Below are positions 52,994-61,798 of a stretch of DNA of 64,000 nt, piece by piece. The notes beneath the pieces were generated by a model. The model ran no database searches and was not told the origin of the DNA. It saw only the letters and a program-made list of their open reading frames with translations. The stretch comes from Chryseobacterium oryzae (lineage in GTDB: Bacteria > Bacteroidota > Bacteroidia > Flavobacteriales > Weeksellaceae): contig NZ_CP094529.1 of the NCBI RefSeq assembly GCF_022811665.1, positions 2,542,001 to 2,606,000 of the forward strand, given 5' to 3'. A program made the translations under genes and the position numbers. Each line of letters starts with the position of its first letter. Position 1 is the stretch's first letter.

Positions 52994-53943
52994 TGAACAG
53001 AAAAAGTTTTTTAAAAACAATAGCAGGTGGATCTTTGGCAATGTCTTTAGCTCCCAATTTGATGATGGCAGAAGAATTGAGTTTAAATTCTTTTAAATCA
53101 GCAACAAAACTTACCATTCTTCATACCAACGACCAGCACAGCAGAATAGAGCCTTTTGACTCCAGCTACACCAAAAACCCTAATCAGGGCGGGTTTGCAA
53201 GAAGAGCAAGTTTAATACAAAAGATTCGTAACGAAGAAAATAATGTACTTCTTTTAGATTCCGGTGATATTTTCCAGGGAACACCTTATTTCAATTTTTT
53301 TGGCGGAGAGCTTGAGTTTAAACTGATGTCTATGATGAAATACGATGCTTCCACGATGGGGAATCATGATTTCGACAATGGTTTGGACGGATTTCTAAAG
53401 GTTTTACCCAATGCTAAATTTCCTTTCATCTGTTCTAATTATGATTTTAAAAATACAATATTAGACGGAAAAACATCCCAATATCAAATTTTCGATAAAA
53501 ATGGGATTAAAGTAGGAATTTTTGGGGTGGGAATTCAGCTTGAAGGTCTTGTAGGCAAAAAACAGTACGGCGAAACCATTTGGAATAATCCTATTGATGT
53601 TGCACAACATTATTCTAACTTTCTGAAGAATGAAAAAAAATGTGATTTGGTAATATGCCTTTCCCACATAGGTTATGATTACGAAGATGAGCCACAAAAA
53701 CTAAGTGATAAAATTTTAGCTTCTCAAACAGAGAATATTGATTTAATTCTTGGAGGGCACACCCATACTTTCTTGCCCGAGCCTCAGAATTTCAAAAACA
53801 GACAAGGGAAAAATGTTTTGGTAAACCAGGTGGGTTGGGCTGGCTTGCTTTTGGGCAGAATAGATTTCTTTTTCGATCATCATAAAAACGTAAAACAGAT
53901 TTCCTGGAATAATCAGGCAATCGACAGCAGTATAATCGCTTAA
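52993..53943 (+). CDS. 5'-nucleotidase/metallophosphatase catalytic-domain protein
   Basis: A 316-residue protein of the calcineurin-like metallophosphatase group found at the N-terminus of 5'-nucleotidases. The metal motifs are intact: LHTNDQHSRIEPF, LLLDSGDIFQGTPYF, TMGNHDFDNGLDGF, ICLSHIGYDYEDEP and LGGHTHTFLPEP. The N-terminus MNRKSFLKTIAGGSLAMSLA with a following LMMA looks like a signal peptide, possibly weak Tat-like. The start codon overlaps the stop of the lipoprotein gene by one base (TAATG). It ends one base before the porZ-like gene, so at least these genes form one operon. It should act in the periplasm on nucleotides or sugars. Confidence 0.9.
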   Translation: MNRKSFLKTIAGGSLAMSLAPNLMMAEELSLNSFKSATKLTILHTNDQHSRIEPFDSSYTKNPNQGGFARRASLIQKIRNEENNVLLLDSGDIFQGTPYFNFFGGELEFKLMSMMKYDASTMGNHDFDNGLDGFLKVLPNAKFPFICSNYDFKNTILDGKTSQYQIFDKNGIKVGIFGVGIQLEGLVGKKQYGETIWNNPIDVAQHYSNFLKNEKKCDLVICLSHIGYDYEDEPQKLSDKILASQTENIDLILGGHTHTFLPEPQNFKNRQGKNVLVNQVGWAGLLLGRIDFFFDHHKNVKQISWNNQAIDSSIIA

Positions 53944-53944
53944 T

Positions 53945-56197
53945 ATGAAAAAACTTTTAATTTCTCTAGGTATTTTTGCAACATTGCAGTTTGCAGATGC
54001 TCAAAATATTACGTCTAAAAAGTGGGCAGATCATTTTTCCTATAATAATGTTCTTGCTATGAAGGAAGACAATGGCAAAATTATCGCTGCTACAGAAAAC
54101 GGAATTTTTTATTATACCATCGCCACAGGAGAAATTTCAAAACTTTCTAAAGCCAACGGTCTCCATGAAGTAAAAATTTCTGCTTTCGATTATAATCCAC
54201 AGACCAAAATCGGATTGGTAGGTTACCAAAATGGCTCTCTGGATGTTATTACTCCACAAGGAATAACTCTTGTGGTAGATATTCCTATCGCAACAGGATA
54301 TAACGGAAGCAAAAAAATTAATCATATTTCTATTACAGGAGATAAAGCTGTTGTTTCTGTAGGATATGGTTTGTCTATATTTGATCTGAAGAAAAAAGAA
54401 TTCGGAGATTCTACATTTTTTGTTTCTACAGGCGGTGTTTATTTAGCCAGTAATGAAGCAACAATTAAAGACAATAAAGTTTTTTCAGTTACCAATGATG
54501 GCTTCAAAAGCCACGAAATGAATACTACATTTCCTGTATATTCTACTTGGACAACAGAATTTCCTGGTTATTACAAACATATAGATTCTGAATCTGCAAT
54601 CGCTTTTTCTTCTGGCAATACTGCCTATATCTACAATAATGGAGTTGCAACACCTGTTTCTCAATCTTTCGGAAACATTTCGGATCTGGTAGTAAATTCA
54701 GACAATATTGTAATAACAGATGGAGCAAGAATTTACACCTACAATACTTCGGGAAACAATACAGGAAATTTTGCTTTGGGCGAAACCTGTAATACGGCAA
54801 CAAGAATTGGATCTAAAATCTATGGTGGAACTGTACTTTCCGGAATTAAAACTGAGGACGAAGTAACGTATAAACCCGATGGTCCATACTTTAATTATGC
54901 CTATAAAATTAGATTATTCAACGATAACCAAATTTTAGTTTCTACGGGAATTAGGGCTAATGGATATAATGATCCTCAAATAAATCCAAAAAATCCCGGA
55001 TTTTATTATTTTACAGGAACAGAATGGCTTTATCCTTCTATTTTTAAAGGAAGTTCTACTGTATTTAACGTGATCGATGCTTTCCCAGATCCTGCCAATA
55101 CTGCAGATGTTTTCTTCAGTAATTATAATTACGCCGCAGGATACGGAATTTACAAAATGAAATATAATTCTGGTTCCAAAGATTTTGATTTTGTAAAATT
55201 ATATGATTTAGCAGCCGTAGACCCTTATATGAACCGACCGGTAGGCTTTACATCGGACGAGCAAAACAATATATTTTCTACAGTTTCATTTTATAACGGA
55301 ACTTCAGGTTCAATAGGTTTTTACGAAAGAACTACAGATAAATTTGTACTAAAAGATCTCAGCACAAGTGCTGCACTTCAATATCCCATTTACAGCAAAG
55401 ATTTATTATGGATTCCGATTCCCAGAACCATAAATTTTGTCGTTTATGATACAAAAAAGACTGCTAATATTTCGGATGACACACAATATTTACTCGATCA
55501 AAATAACGGACTTGCAGGCGAAACCATATCTTTTGCCATGGATAAGTCGGGAGATGGCTGGTTCGGAATGCAAAATGGACTGAGAATTCTTCCTAATGCT
55601 GCAACAGCCGTTAAAAGCAACCCTACTCTTCAACCCATTGTGATTGAACAGGGAGGTTTAGCAGAGGAACTTTTCAGAGATTCGCCTATTCTCCAGATTG
55701 AAGTTGATGGTGGAAACCAAAAATGGGTATCAGTAGAAGATGGTGGTGTATATTATCTTTCTGCCAATGGAGAAAAAATTATTAAACATTTTAATAAAAC
55801 CAACTCTCCGCTCCCAACCAATATGGTTACAGACATTAAAATTGATAAAAAAACAGGAAAGGTGTACTTTGTTACCTTCGACGGAATTGTTACGTATCAG
55901 GGAGATGTAAGCGATGTAACTTCAGATTTTGGAAATGTTTTGGTATATCCTAATCCAGTAGTGCAGTCGCAGTTCAAAGGAAATGTAACTATTAAAGGTT
56001 TGGCGGAGAAAACCAATATCCGAATTACAGATGCAGCAGGGAATTTAGTTCACTCCGCAGTTGCCCGAAATGGATATTATGAATGGAACCTTAACAACCA
56101 AAGAGGAACCAGAGTAGCTTCAGGAATTTATTTCGTACTTATGACTAATGAAGATGGTTCAGACAAAGCTACCGCTAAAATTGCTGTAGTGAATTAA
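53945..56197 (+). CDS. porZ: PorZ-like type IX secretion component
   Basis: A 750-residue secreted protein. After the signal peptide (residues 1-19, cut before QNITS) comes the region KKWADHFSYNNVLAMKEDNG typical of PorZ proteins, followed by long beta-propeller regions with many short repeated strands. The C-terminal ~85 residues, from NVLVYPNPVVQSQFKGN to AKIAVVN, are a T9SS type A sorting domain. PorZ delivers anionic LPS to the sortase attachment complex on the cell surface. The gene overlaps recO by one base, an arrangement I associate with porZ in Flavobacteriia. Another two-component-regulator-propeller protein is the main alternative. Confidence 0.78.
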   Translation: MKKLLISLGIFATLQFADAQNITSKKWADHFSYNNVLAMKEDNGKIIAATENGIFYYTIATGEISKLSKANGLHEVKISAFDYNPQTKIGLVGYQNGSLDVITPQGITLVVDIPIATGYNGSKKINHISITGDKAVVSVGYGLSIFDLKKKEFGDSTFFVSTGGVYLASNEATIKDNKVFSVTNDGFKSHEMNTTFPVYSTWTTEFPGYYKHIDSESAIAFSSGNTAYIYNNGVATPVSQSFGNISDLVVNSDNIVITDGARIYTYNTSGNNTGNFALGETCNTATRIGSKIYGGTVLSGIKTEDEVTYKPDGPYFNYAYKIRLFNDNQILVSTGIRANGYNDPQINPKNPGFYYFTGTEWLYPSIFKGSSTVFNVIDAFPDPANTADVFFSNYNYAAGYGIYKMKYNSGSKDFDFVKLYDLAAVDPYMNRPVGFTSDEQNNIFSTVSFYNGTSGSIGFYERTTDKFVLKDLSTSAALQYPIYSKDLLWIPIPRTINFVVYDTKKTANISDDTQYLLDQNNGLAGETISFAMDKSGDGWFGMQNGLRILPNAATAVKSNPTLQPIVIEQGGLAEELFRDSPILQIEVDGGNQKWVSVEDGGVYYLSANGEKIIKHFNKTNSPLPTNMVTDIKIDKKTGKVYFVTFDGIVTYQGDVSDVTSDFGNVLVYPNPVVQSQFKGNVTIKGLAEKTNIRITDAAGNLVHSAVARNGYYEWNLNNQRGTRVASGIYFVLMTNEDGSDKATAKIAVVN

Positions 56198-56883
56198 TGA
56201 TTTCTCAGAACGGATTTTTGTTGTCTTTCATTAAGTATGGTGAAAATGATGCAATCCTGCATTGCTTCACCGAAGATGAAGGTTTTCAAACTTATTTCCT
56301 GAAAGGAATTTATACCAAAAAAAATAAAAAGAAAGCTTTTTTACTCCCACTCAATAATCTGAATATTACTGTAAACAGTAATAAAAATACAGCCATAAAA
56401 ACAATTTCTAAATTTGAAATTGCACAGCTTAGCGATATTTATACGGACATAAAAGCAAATGCCGTAATTTTTTTTGTTGCAGATTTTCTGAATCATATAT
56501 TAAGAAATGAGGACAAAAACATATCTATTTTTCGGGAAATGGAAGCATTGATAAAACAATTGGAAAGCAAAAACTATAGCTCTCATTTTGTTTTTTTACT
56601 CATTATTTTGAGAATTCAGGGTGTAGCGCCGCTTTTAGGTGAAGGAAATTTTCTGGATCCTGAAACCGGAACATTTTCTCACATAGAAACGCATCATTTC
56701 TTTAACGACCAAACCTCTTTAATCTGGAAAACCATTCTTACCGAAACCAATCCTTACGAAATAAAAATTGCTCAATCTCAAAGAAAAAACTTTTTAGACA
56801 GCGTATTGATCTACTATCACTATCATGTTACCGATTTCAGAACACCCGATTCTTTAGAAGTGCTGCAGCAAATTTTCGAGTAA
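56197..56883 (+). CDS. recO: DNA repair protein RecO
   Basis: A 228-residue protein. The N-terminal OB-fold is recognisable (GFLLSFIKYGENDAILHCFT, then FQTYFLKGIYTKKNKKKAFL), and the C-terminal helical region contains SHFVFLLIILRIQGVAPLLG, normal for RecO. No zinc-finger cysteines are visible, as is common in Bacteroidota. With RecR it loads RecA on single-stranded DNA in gap repair. The ATG overlaps the porZ-like stop by one base, so it is translationally coupled to a secretion-system gene. It ends the operon. Confidence 0.93.
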   Translation: MISQNGFLLSFIKYGENDAILHCFTEDEGFQTYFLKGIYTKKNKKKAFLLPLNNLNITVNSNKNTAIKTISKFEIAQLSDIYTDIKANAVIFFVADFLNHILRNEDKNISIFREMEALIKQLESKNYSSHFVFLLIILRIQGVAPLLGEGNFLDPETGTFSHIETHHFFNDQTSLIWKTILTETNPYEIKIAQSQRKNFLDSVLIYYHYHVTDFRTPDSLEVLQQIFE

Positions 56884-56995
56884 TTATCCATTATCTTCAA
56901 AGCTTTAAAGAGTCGTCAAAATGTATTAATTTCCAAATAATTAAAAATCCCCCTCCTTTATTATAAAAAAAATATCATTTTATTTAACAAATGAT

Positions 56996-57003
56996 TAAAT
57001 TTA
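56996..57003 (+). promoter_or_regulatory. Possible -7 box of the adhesin-like gene
   Basis: TAAATTTA lacks only the last G of the consensus and lies 17 bases before ATG 57020. No -33 TTG is evident. Confidence 0.35.
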
Positions 57004-57019
57004 CATCAATAAATGAATT

Positions 57020-58771
57020 ATGAAAAAAAATACTGTTATTGCTTTTAGCATATTGTTCTCGACCTACTCTTTAGCACAAGTTGGCGTTAACACAACTACT
57101 CCCGAATCAACATTTGACGTAAGAGCAAAAAATCATTTAGGAATAGTATCGGGAACAGACGGAGTTCTAGTACCTAGGGTGAGCAACCTTAGCACAGACG
57201 GTACCATAGCAGGAACAGTGAATGGAACAATTAACGGTCAATTAGTTTATTTAACAGTAGATTCTTCTCCTTATACACAAGGCTTTCACTATTGGGACGG
57301 TACCAAATGGAATCGTGTTGGCTTATCGTCTGACAGTTGGAATCTCAAAGGTAATAGTGGCACATCAGAAGCCAATAACTTTCTTGGAACTACAGATAAT
57401 CATGCTCTAAAATTTAGAGTCAACAACAATAAAGCCGGTCGATTTGATATGAATAATACAATCTTAGGCTACGACTCAGAATCTACACAATCCAATCTTT
57501 CTAACGCGACCATTGTTGGAGTCCAAAGTGGAAACAATGTTAATGCTCTAGCTCCAATCGTAATAGGGGCACGTTCTGTACAATCTGGAATGACTGGTTC
57601 TTACAATATTGTAATGGGTTACTATTCCGGTAATGCACTTGGCAGTGGTACACAAAATATTTTCATTGGTGATAATCTAGGAAATACTATAAATACCGGG
57701 AATTTTAATATCGGAATAGGAAGCCAAGCACTTGGTGGCGCAAACGGAGCCCTTACAAGTAATATTGCCATTGGAAGACAAGCTGGAAACATCGCTCAAG
57801 GTAGTAATAATGTTATGATTGGTGATAATGCCGGTTTTCATTTCACAGGCGGTAACAGTCTTCTAATTGGTTATAGTGCAGGATCTGATGCAACTGGTGA
57901 CCAAAACATTGTGATGGGAACTCGTGCTGGCGAACAAATGGGTGGCGGAGTTAATAATATAATAATGGGTAATTTATCCGGTCAGTTTGCTACAGGAAAT
58001 AATAATGTAGCTATCGGTCTTAACTCTTTGTCAACTACTGGTGCAAATGGCTCTAACAATACATTTTTGGGAACCTATTCTGGAGTAAATGTAACAAGTG
58101 GTGACAATGTATTTATAGGAACTAATTCCGGTAACGGAAGCAATACTTCGGGAGGTTTTAATACTTTTGTGGGTAGCGGCGCTGGACAATCTTACAAGAA
58201 TAGTACAAATAGTGTAGCATTAGGATATGCTGCAGGTGCAGGCAATGAAAATGGAAACTTAAACACCAATATTGGTTATAATTCTAAAGTACCAAATAAT
58301 AGCCTTACAAATACAACAGCATTAGGTGCGAACTCTTATGTGGAGCAAAGCAATTCTTTGGTTTTAGGATCTGTTAGTGGTAAAAATGGAGCAAATACAA
58401 ATACTAATGTCGGTATTGGAACTACAGCACCAAATAGTACATTGCAAGTTGTAGGTAGTGTTAGTATGTCTATTAATAGTATTAATGATGATTCTATTAT
58501 AAATTATGACGTTACAAGTTCTGATTATACAATAGTAAAAAACACTACTGTAGCACTTTCGGTGAAGTTACCCGCAGCAACAAGTAGCAATATTGGAAGA
58601 ATCATTAATGTTGTAAAAGGTGGTAACAGCTCAACTGTTCTTACTGTAGTTCCTTCTGGAAGTGATATAATTAAGAGAGGTACAGCATCTCAATCTTCTT
58701 TTACAGTTTCTCTTTTTGCAACATTTCAATCAAACGGTAACGGTATTTGGCACCAGATATCTGGTTCTTAA
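57020..58771 (+). CDS. Secreted adhesin-like protein with YadA-type head repeats
   Basis: The 583-residue protein begins with a signal peptide ending SLAQ. Residues ~150-440 are about 15 short repeats of the form N-I-x-I-G-x-x-A-G, for example NIVMGYYSGNALGSGTQNIF and NVMIGDNAGFHFTGGNSLLI, resembling the YadA/Hia head (left-handed parallel beta roll) repeats. The motif VGVNTTTPESTFDV near the start recurs near the end as VGIGTTAPNSTLQV. The last ~110 residues form a separate beta domain ending ISGS. There is no coiled-coil stalk, no membrane anchor and no T9SS sorting domain, so the attachment mechanism is unclear. Similar proteins occur widely in Chryseobacterium and Flavobacterium. Confidence 0.8.
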   Translation: MKKNTVIAFSILFSTYSLAQVGVNTTTPESTFDVRAKNHLGIVSGTDGVLVPRVSNLSTDGTIAGTVNGTINGQLVYLTVDSSPYTQGFHYWDGTKWNRVGLSSDSWNLKGNSGTSEANNFLGTTDNHALKFRVNNNKAGRFDMNNTILGYDSESTQSNLSNATIVGVQSGNNVNALAPIVIGARSVQSGMTGSYNIVMGYYSGNALGSGTQNIFIGDNLGNTINTGNFNIGIGSQALGGANGALTSNIAIGRQAGNIAQGSNNVMIGDNAGFHFTGGNSLLIGYSAGSDATGDQNIVMGTRAGEQMGGGVNNIIMGNLSGQFATGNNNVAIGLNSLSTTGANGSNNTFLGTYSGVNVTSGDNVFIGTNSGNGSNTSGGFNTFVGSGAGQSYKNSTNSVALGYAAGAGNENGNLNTNIGYNSKVPNNSLTNTTALGANSYVEQSNSLVLGSVSGKNGANTNTNVGIGTTAPNSTLQVVGSVSMSINSINDDSIINYDVTSSDYTIVKNTTVALSVKLPAATSSNIGRIINVVKGGNSSTVLTVVPSGSDIIKRGTASQSSFTVSLFATFQSNGNGIWHQISGS

Positions 58772-58795
58772 TATAATAATACCTATTAAAGGTTT

Positions 58796-58830
58796 AAAAA
58801 AGCCAAATTCAATTGAATTTGGCTTTTTAT
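58796..58830. terminator. Bidirectional terminator between adhesin-like gene and mqo
   Basis: A near-perfect palindrome: AAAAAGCCAAATTC with GAATTTGGCTTTTT around AATT. It serves both convergent genes. Confidence 0.85.
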
Positions 58831-58832
58831 TT

Positions 58833-60338
58833 TTAATAGATAAGTTCTAATTTTTCTTTACTATAATCTCTTACCTTTTTCGTTAACTCAGGATTTTCTG
58901 ATAGTTTTTGTCCATAAGACGGGATCATTTCCAGCAGTTTATCTTTCCATTCTCCTTGAAGTTTTTCAGGGAAGCATTTTTCAAGAACATTCAGCATTGC
59001 AAATACCGCCGTAGAAGCTCCAGGAGACGCTCCAAGTAAAGAAGCAATAGTTCCTTTTTCGTTTACAACGACTTCAGTTCCGAATTCCAGCTTTCCTCCT
59101 AATTTATCATCTTTTTTAATGATCTGCACTCGTTGCCCTGCCACTTTCAATTCCCAATCTTCTTCTTTAGCATCTTTTACAAATTCTCTTAAATGCTGCA
59201 TTCTCTGAGCTTTACTCATGGCAACCTGCTGAATAAGATATTTTGTAAGAGGTAAATTATGCCACCAAGCTCCAAATAATGAACGGATATTTTTAGTGTT
59301 GACACTTTCCGGTAAATCGAGATAACTTCCTTCTTTCAGAAATTTTGTTGAAAAACCTGCAAAAGGACCAAAAAGAAGAGCTTTTTTACCATCAATAATT
59401 CTTAAATCTAAGTGAGGAACAGACATTGGCGGTGCATCTACAGTTGCCTGAGTATACACTTTTGCCTGATGTTGTTCCACCAAATCCTGATTATGAGTTA
59501 CCAACCATTGTCCAGAAACCGGAAACCCACCATATCCTGCACTCTCTTTAATATCCGAACTTTCGAGTAACGGCAATGCATATCCACCCGCTCCGATAAA
59601 TACAAAATCGGCAGTCACTTCCTGTTTATGTCTGTTGATACGGTCTTTCACTTTCATTTCCCAAGTACCATCTTCACGAGGATTGATATCTTTTACCTCA
59701 TGATAAAGAAAAACCTCTACCTTAGAATCTTCCAGTAAATGTTTTGCCATTTTTCTTGTAAGACTTCCAAAATTCACATCGGTTCCCAAATCCATTTTTG
59801 TAGCAGCTAAAACCTCAGATTGATTTCTTTTGCTCATAACCAATGGTATCCATTCTCTCAGTTTTTCGTGATCGGTAGAAAATTCCATATCTGAAAACAA
59901 AGGAGATTCTTTCAAAGCATTAAATCTTTTCTGAAGATACTCTGCATCATTTTCACCAAAAACCAGACTCATGTGTGCACAAGAATTGATAAATTCCTGT
60001 GGATTCTGGATATAATTTTTTTCAACTAAATAAGACCAAAACTGTTTAGAAACCTCAAATTGTTCAGCAATTTTTTCCGCTTTTACAATATCTATAGAAC
60101 CGTCTTCTTTTTGTGGAGTATAATTGAGCTCACAAAATGCAGAATGCCCTGTCCCGGCATTATTCCAAGCTGCGGTACTTTCTTTGGCAAACCTACCAAG
60201 CCTTTCGAAAATGGCAATATCTAAATTAGGATCAAATTCATGAAGTAAAGTGGCTAAAGTCGCACTCATAATTCCTCCGCCAATTAAAACAACATCGTAT
60301 TTTGGCTTAGGTGTCTTACTGGTTATTGCTTTTCGCAT
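58833..60338 (-). CDS. mqo: Malate:quinone oxidoreductase
   Basis: The 501-residue length is normal for Mqo, a membrane-associated flavoprotein that oxidises L-malate to oxaloacetate and reduces quinone. The N-terminal FAD site is DVVLIGGGIMSATLATLL. Family blocks follow: FERLGRFAKESTAAWNNAGTGHSAFCELNYTP (given here as its parts RLGRFAKESTAAWNNAGTGH), TDVNFGSLTRKM, FVFIGAGGYALPLLESSDI, GGFPVSGQWL, and FGPFAGFSTKFLKEGS. The last ~100 residues with LGASPGAS-TAVFAML close the fold. It complements succinate dehydrogenase in the same membrane. The gene stands alone. Confidence 0.97.
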   Translation of the reverse strand: MRKAITSKTPKPKYDVVLIGGGIMSATLATLLHEFDPNLDIAIFERLGRFAKESTAAWNNAGTGHSAFCELNYTPQKEDGSIDIVKAEKIAEQFEVSKQFWSYLVEKNYIQNPQEFINSCAHMSLVFGENDAEYLQKRFNALKESPLFSDMEFSTDHEKLREWIPLVMSKRNQSEVLAATKMDLGTDVNFGSLTRKMAKHLLEDSKVEVFLYHEVKDINPREDGTWEMKVKDRINRHKQEVTADFVFIGAGGYALPLLESSDIKESAGYGGFPVSGQWLVTHNQDLVEQHQAKVYTQATVDAPPMSVPHLDLRIIDGKKALLFGPFAGFSTKFLKEGSYLDLPESVNTKNIRSLFGAWWHNLPLTKYLIQQVAMSKAQRMQHLREFVKDAKEEDWELKVAGQRVQIIKKDDKLGGKLEFGTEVVVNEKGTIASLLGASPGASTAVFAMLNVLEKCFPEKLQGEWKDKLLEMIPSYGQKLSENPELTKKVRDYSKEKLELIY

Positions 60339-60424
60339 TATCTAAAAATTTACCACGAATTTCGGGAAAAAGTTTTACTTCGGGGGTATGGTTAATTGTT
60401 TTTAACATCAAAAATTTACCCTGA

Positions 60425-60455
60425 ATAAAAAACATCGGCAATAATGACCGATGTT
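60425..60455 (-). terminator. Terminator of hmgA
   Basis: AACATCGG pairs with CCGATGTT around a 9-base loop; on the minus strand it runs into six Ts. It lies 30 bases beyond the hmgA stop and ahead of mqo. Confidence 0.7.
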
Positions 60456-60485
60456 CTATGTTTACTCGCTTATTTTTCTGAAAAA

Positions 60486-61673
60486 CTACTCCTGGAGTCT
60501 GTCTTTCAACCCATGATCTTCACTTTCAAGCCACGAAGTTTTATAGGTAGAATCTTCAATTTTTAAAGCTTCTTCGGTAATTTTTAATGGTCTGAACGGA
60601 TCTACCATTACAGCATATTCTTCGGTAAATTTTTTACCTATGCTTCTTTCCATTGCACCAGGATGAGGACCGTGAACTATTCCTCCAGGATGCAAAGTAA
60701 AATCCATTAAATCTATATGGTTTCTGCTTATGAAATCGCCCTCTGTATAAAACAAAACTTCATCAGAATCTATATTTGAATGATTGTATGGTGCAGGAAT
60801 CGCTTGCGGATGATAATCGTACATTCTTGCACAGAACGAGCATACTACATAGTTGTGACCTTCAAAGTTTTGGTGAACCGGTGGCGGCTGATGAATTCTT
60901 CCGGTAATTGGTTCAAAATTTTTGATGTTGAATTTGTACGGATAAAAATAGCCATCCCAACCTACCACATCAAACGGATGAGTTGCATAAATAAAATCGG
61001 TAATCTGATTTTCTTTTTTTACTTTAATTAGAAACTCCCCTTTTTCATCTTTAGGTTCAACAAAAGTTGGAGCAACAATATCTCTTTCGCAGAATGGTGA
61101 ATGTTCCAAAAGTTGTCCGAATTCATTTCTATATCTTTTTGGAGTATAAATCGGAGAATGACTTTCCAACACAAAAAATACAGTATCTTCAGAATTCAGT
61201 TCTGTCTGATAAATTGTTCCTCTTGGGATAATAATGTAGTCTCCCGTTGAAAAACTGAGATCTCCTACAAAAGTTTTCAGGATTCCGCTTCCTTTGTGTA
61301 CAAAAAGTAACTCGTCACATTCTGCATTTTTATAGAAGTAATCCATGGATTTTCTGGGTTTAGATAATCCCATCTTTAGATCATTATTTACCATCAGAAA
61401 CTTACGGCTATCCAGAAAATCATCTTCGGGTGTAACATTCATCCCTTTAAACATTCTAGGAGTAACGTTTTTTTCGATGGCTATTTTCGGCGAAACATCT
61501 TTAGCTTCTCCTATAGATTTTATCTGAGTAGGACGATGGATATGGTATAGCAATGAAGAAATACCATGAAAACCTTCTGTCCCGAAAAGCTGCTCGTAGT
61601 AGAATTTATCTTCAGGCGATTTAAAAACTGTATGCCTTTTTTGTGGGATATTTCCCGATTGGTGGTATCTCAT
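60486..61673 (-). CDS. hmgA: Homogentisate 1,2-dioxygenase
   Basis: A 395-residue cupin-type dioxygenase. MRYHQSGNIPQKRHTVFKSP at the N-terminus and PPPVHQNFEGHNYVVCSFC in the C-terminal half are family marks; the His residues in the latter and HPGGIVHGPHPGA supply iron ligands and the catalytic His. It opens the ring of homogentisate in tyrosine and phenylalanine breakdown. The length is nearer to the short bacterial form (about 385-395) than to the human enzyme (445). It has its own terminator and is divergent from the TonB receptor gene across 125 bases. Confidence 0.93.
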   Translation of the reverse strand: MRYHQSGNIPQKRHTVFKSPEDKFYYEQLFGTEGFHGISSLLYHIHRPTQIKSIGEAKDVSPKIAIEKNVTPRMFKGMNVTPEDDFLDSRKFLMVNNDLKMGLSKPRKSMDYFYKNAECDELLFVHKGSGILKTFVGDLSFSTGDYIIIPRGTIYQTELNSEDTVFFVLESHSPIYTPKRYRNEFGQLLEHSPFCERDIVAPTFVEPKDEKGEFLIKVKKENQITDFIYATHPFDVVGWDGYFYPYKFNIKNFEPITGRIHQPPPVHQNFEGHNYVVCSFCARMYDYHPQAIPAPYNHSNIDSDEVLFYTEGDFISRNHIDLMDFTLHPGGIVHGPHPGAMERSIGKKFTEEYAVMVDPFRPLKITEEALKIEDSTYKTSWLESEDHGLKDRLQE

Positions 61674-61695
61674 TTTACTTTTATATCTGGATTCT

Positions 61696-61703
61696 CAAAT
61701 TTA
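61696..61703 (-). promoter_or_regulatory. -7 box of hmgA
   Basis: On the minus strand TAAATTTG, exact TAnnTTTG, 22 bases before the hmgA start. The -33 element is not evident. Confidence 0.45.
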
Positions 61704-61750
61704 ATATTTTTAAATGAATTGTCTGAAAAAGATTTTCCAATATCTAAGTT

Positions 61751-61780
61751 TTGCATTTCTAAAAATAATTGTTAGATTTG
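61751..61780 (+). promoter_or_regulatory. Promoter of the TonB-dependent receptor gene
   Basis: TTG at 61751-61753 (in TTTTG) and TAGATTTG at 61773-61780, 19 bases apart, fit the Bacteroidota consensus well. It overlaps the inverted repeat 61769-61788. Confidence 0.7.
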
Positions 61781-61788
61781 TCTAACAA
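61769..61788. promoter_or_regulatory. Inverted-repeat operator on the receptor promoter
   Basis: TTGTTAGATTTGTCTAACAA is a perfect 8+4+8 inverted repeat, with the -7 box TAGATTTG inside it. A dimeric repressor bound here would block polymerase. The TTAGA...TCTAA core recalls boxes of DtxR/MntR-type metal repressors, but the match is only suggestive. Confidence 0.55.
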
Positions 61789-61798
61789 TTTAAATTAC

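Noticed and set aside
57600-58300. Short repeats considered as a tandem DNA array
   Set aside because: The period varies and is conserved only at protein level as beta-roll units.
61769-61798. TTG start ten codons ahead of the TonB receptor
   Set aside because: It lies inside the promoter and inverted repeat; the ATG at 61799 gives a good signal peptide.
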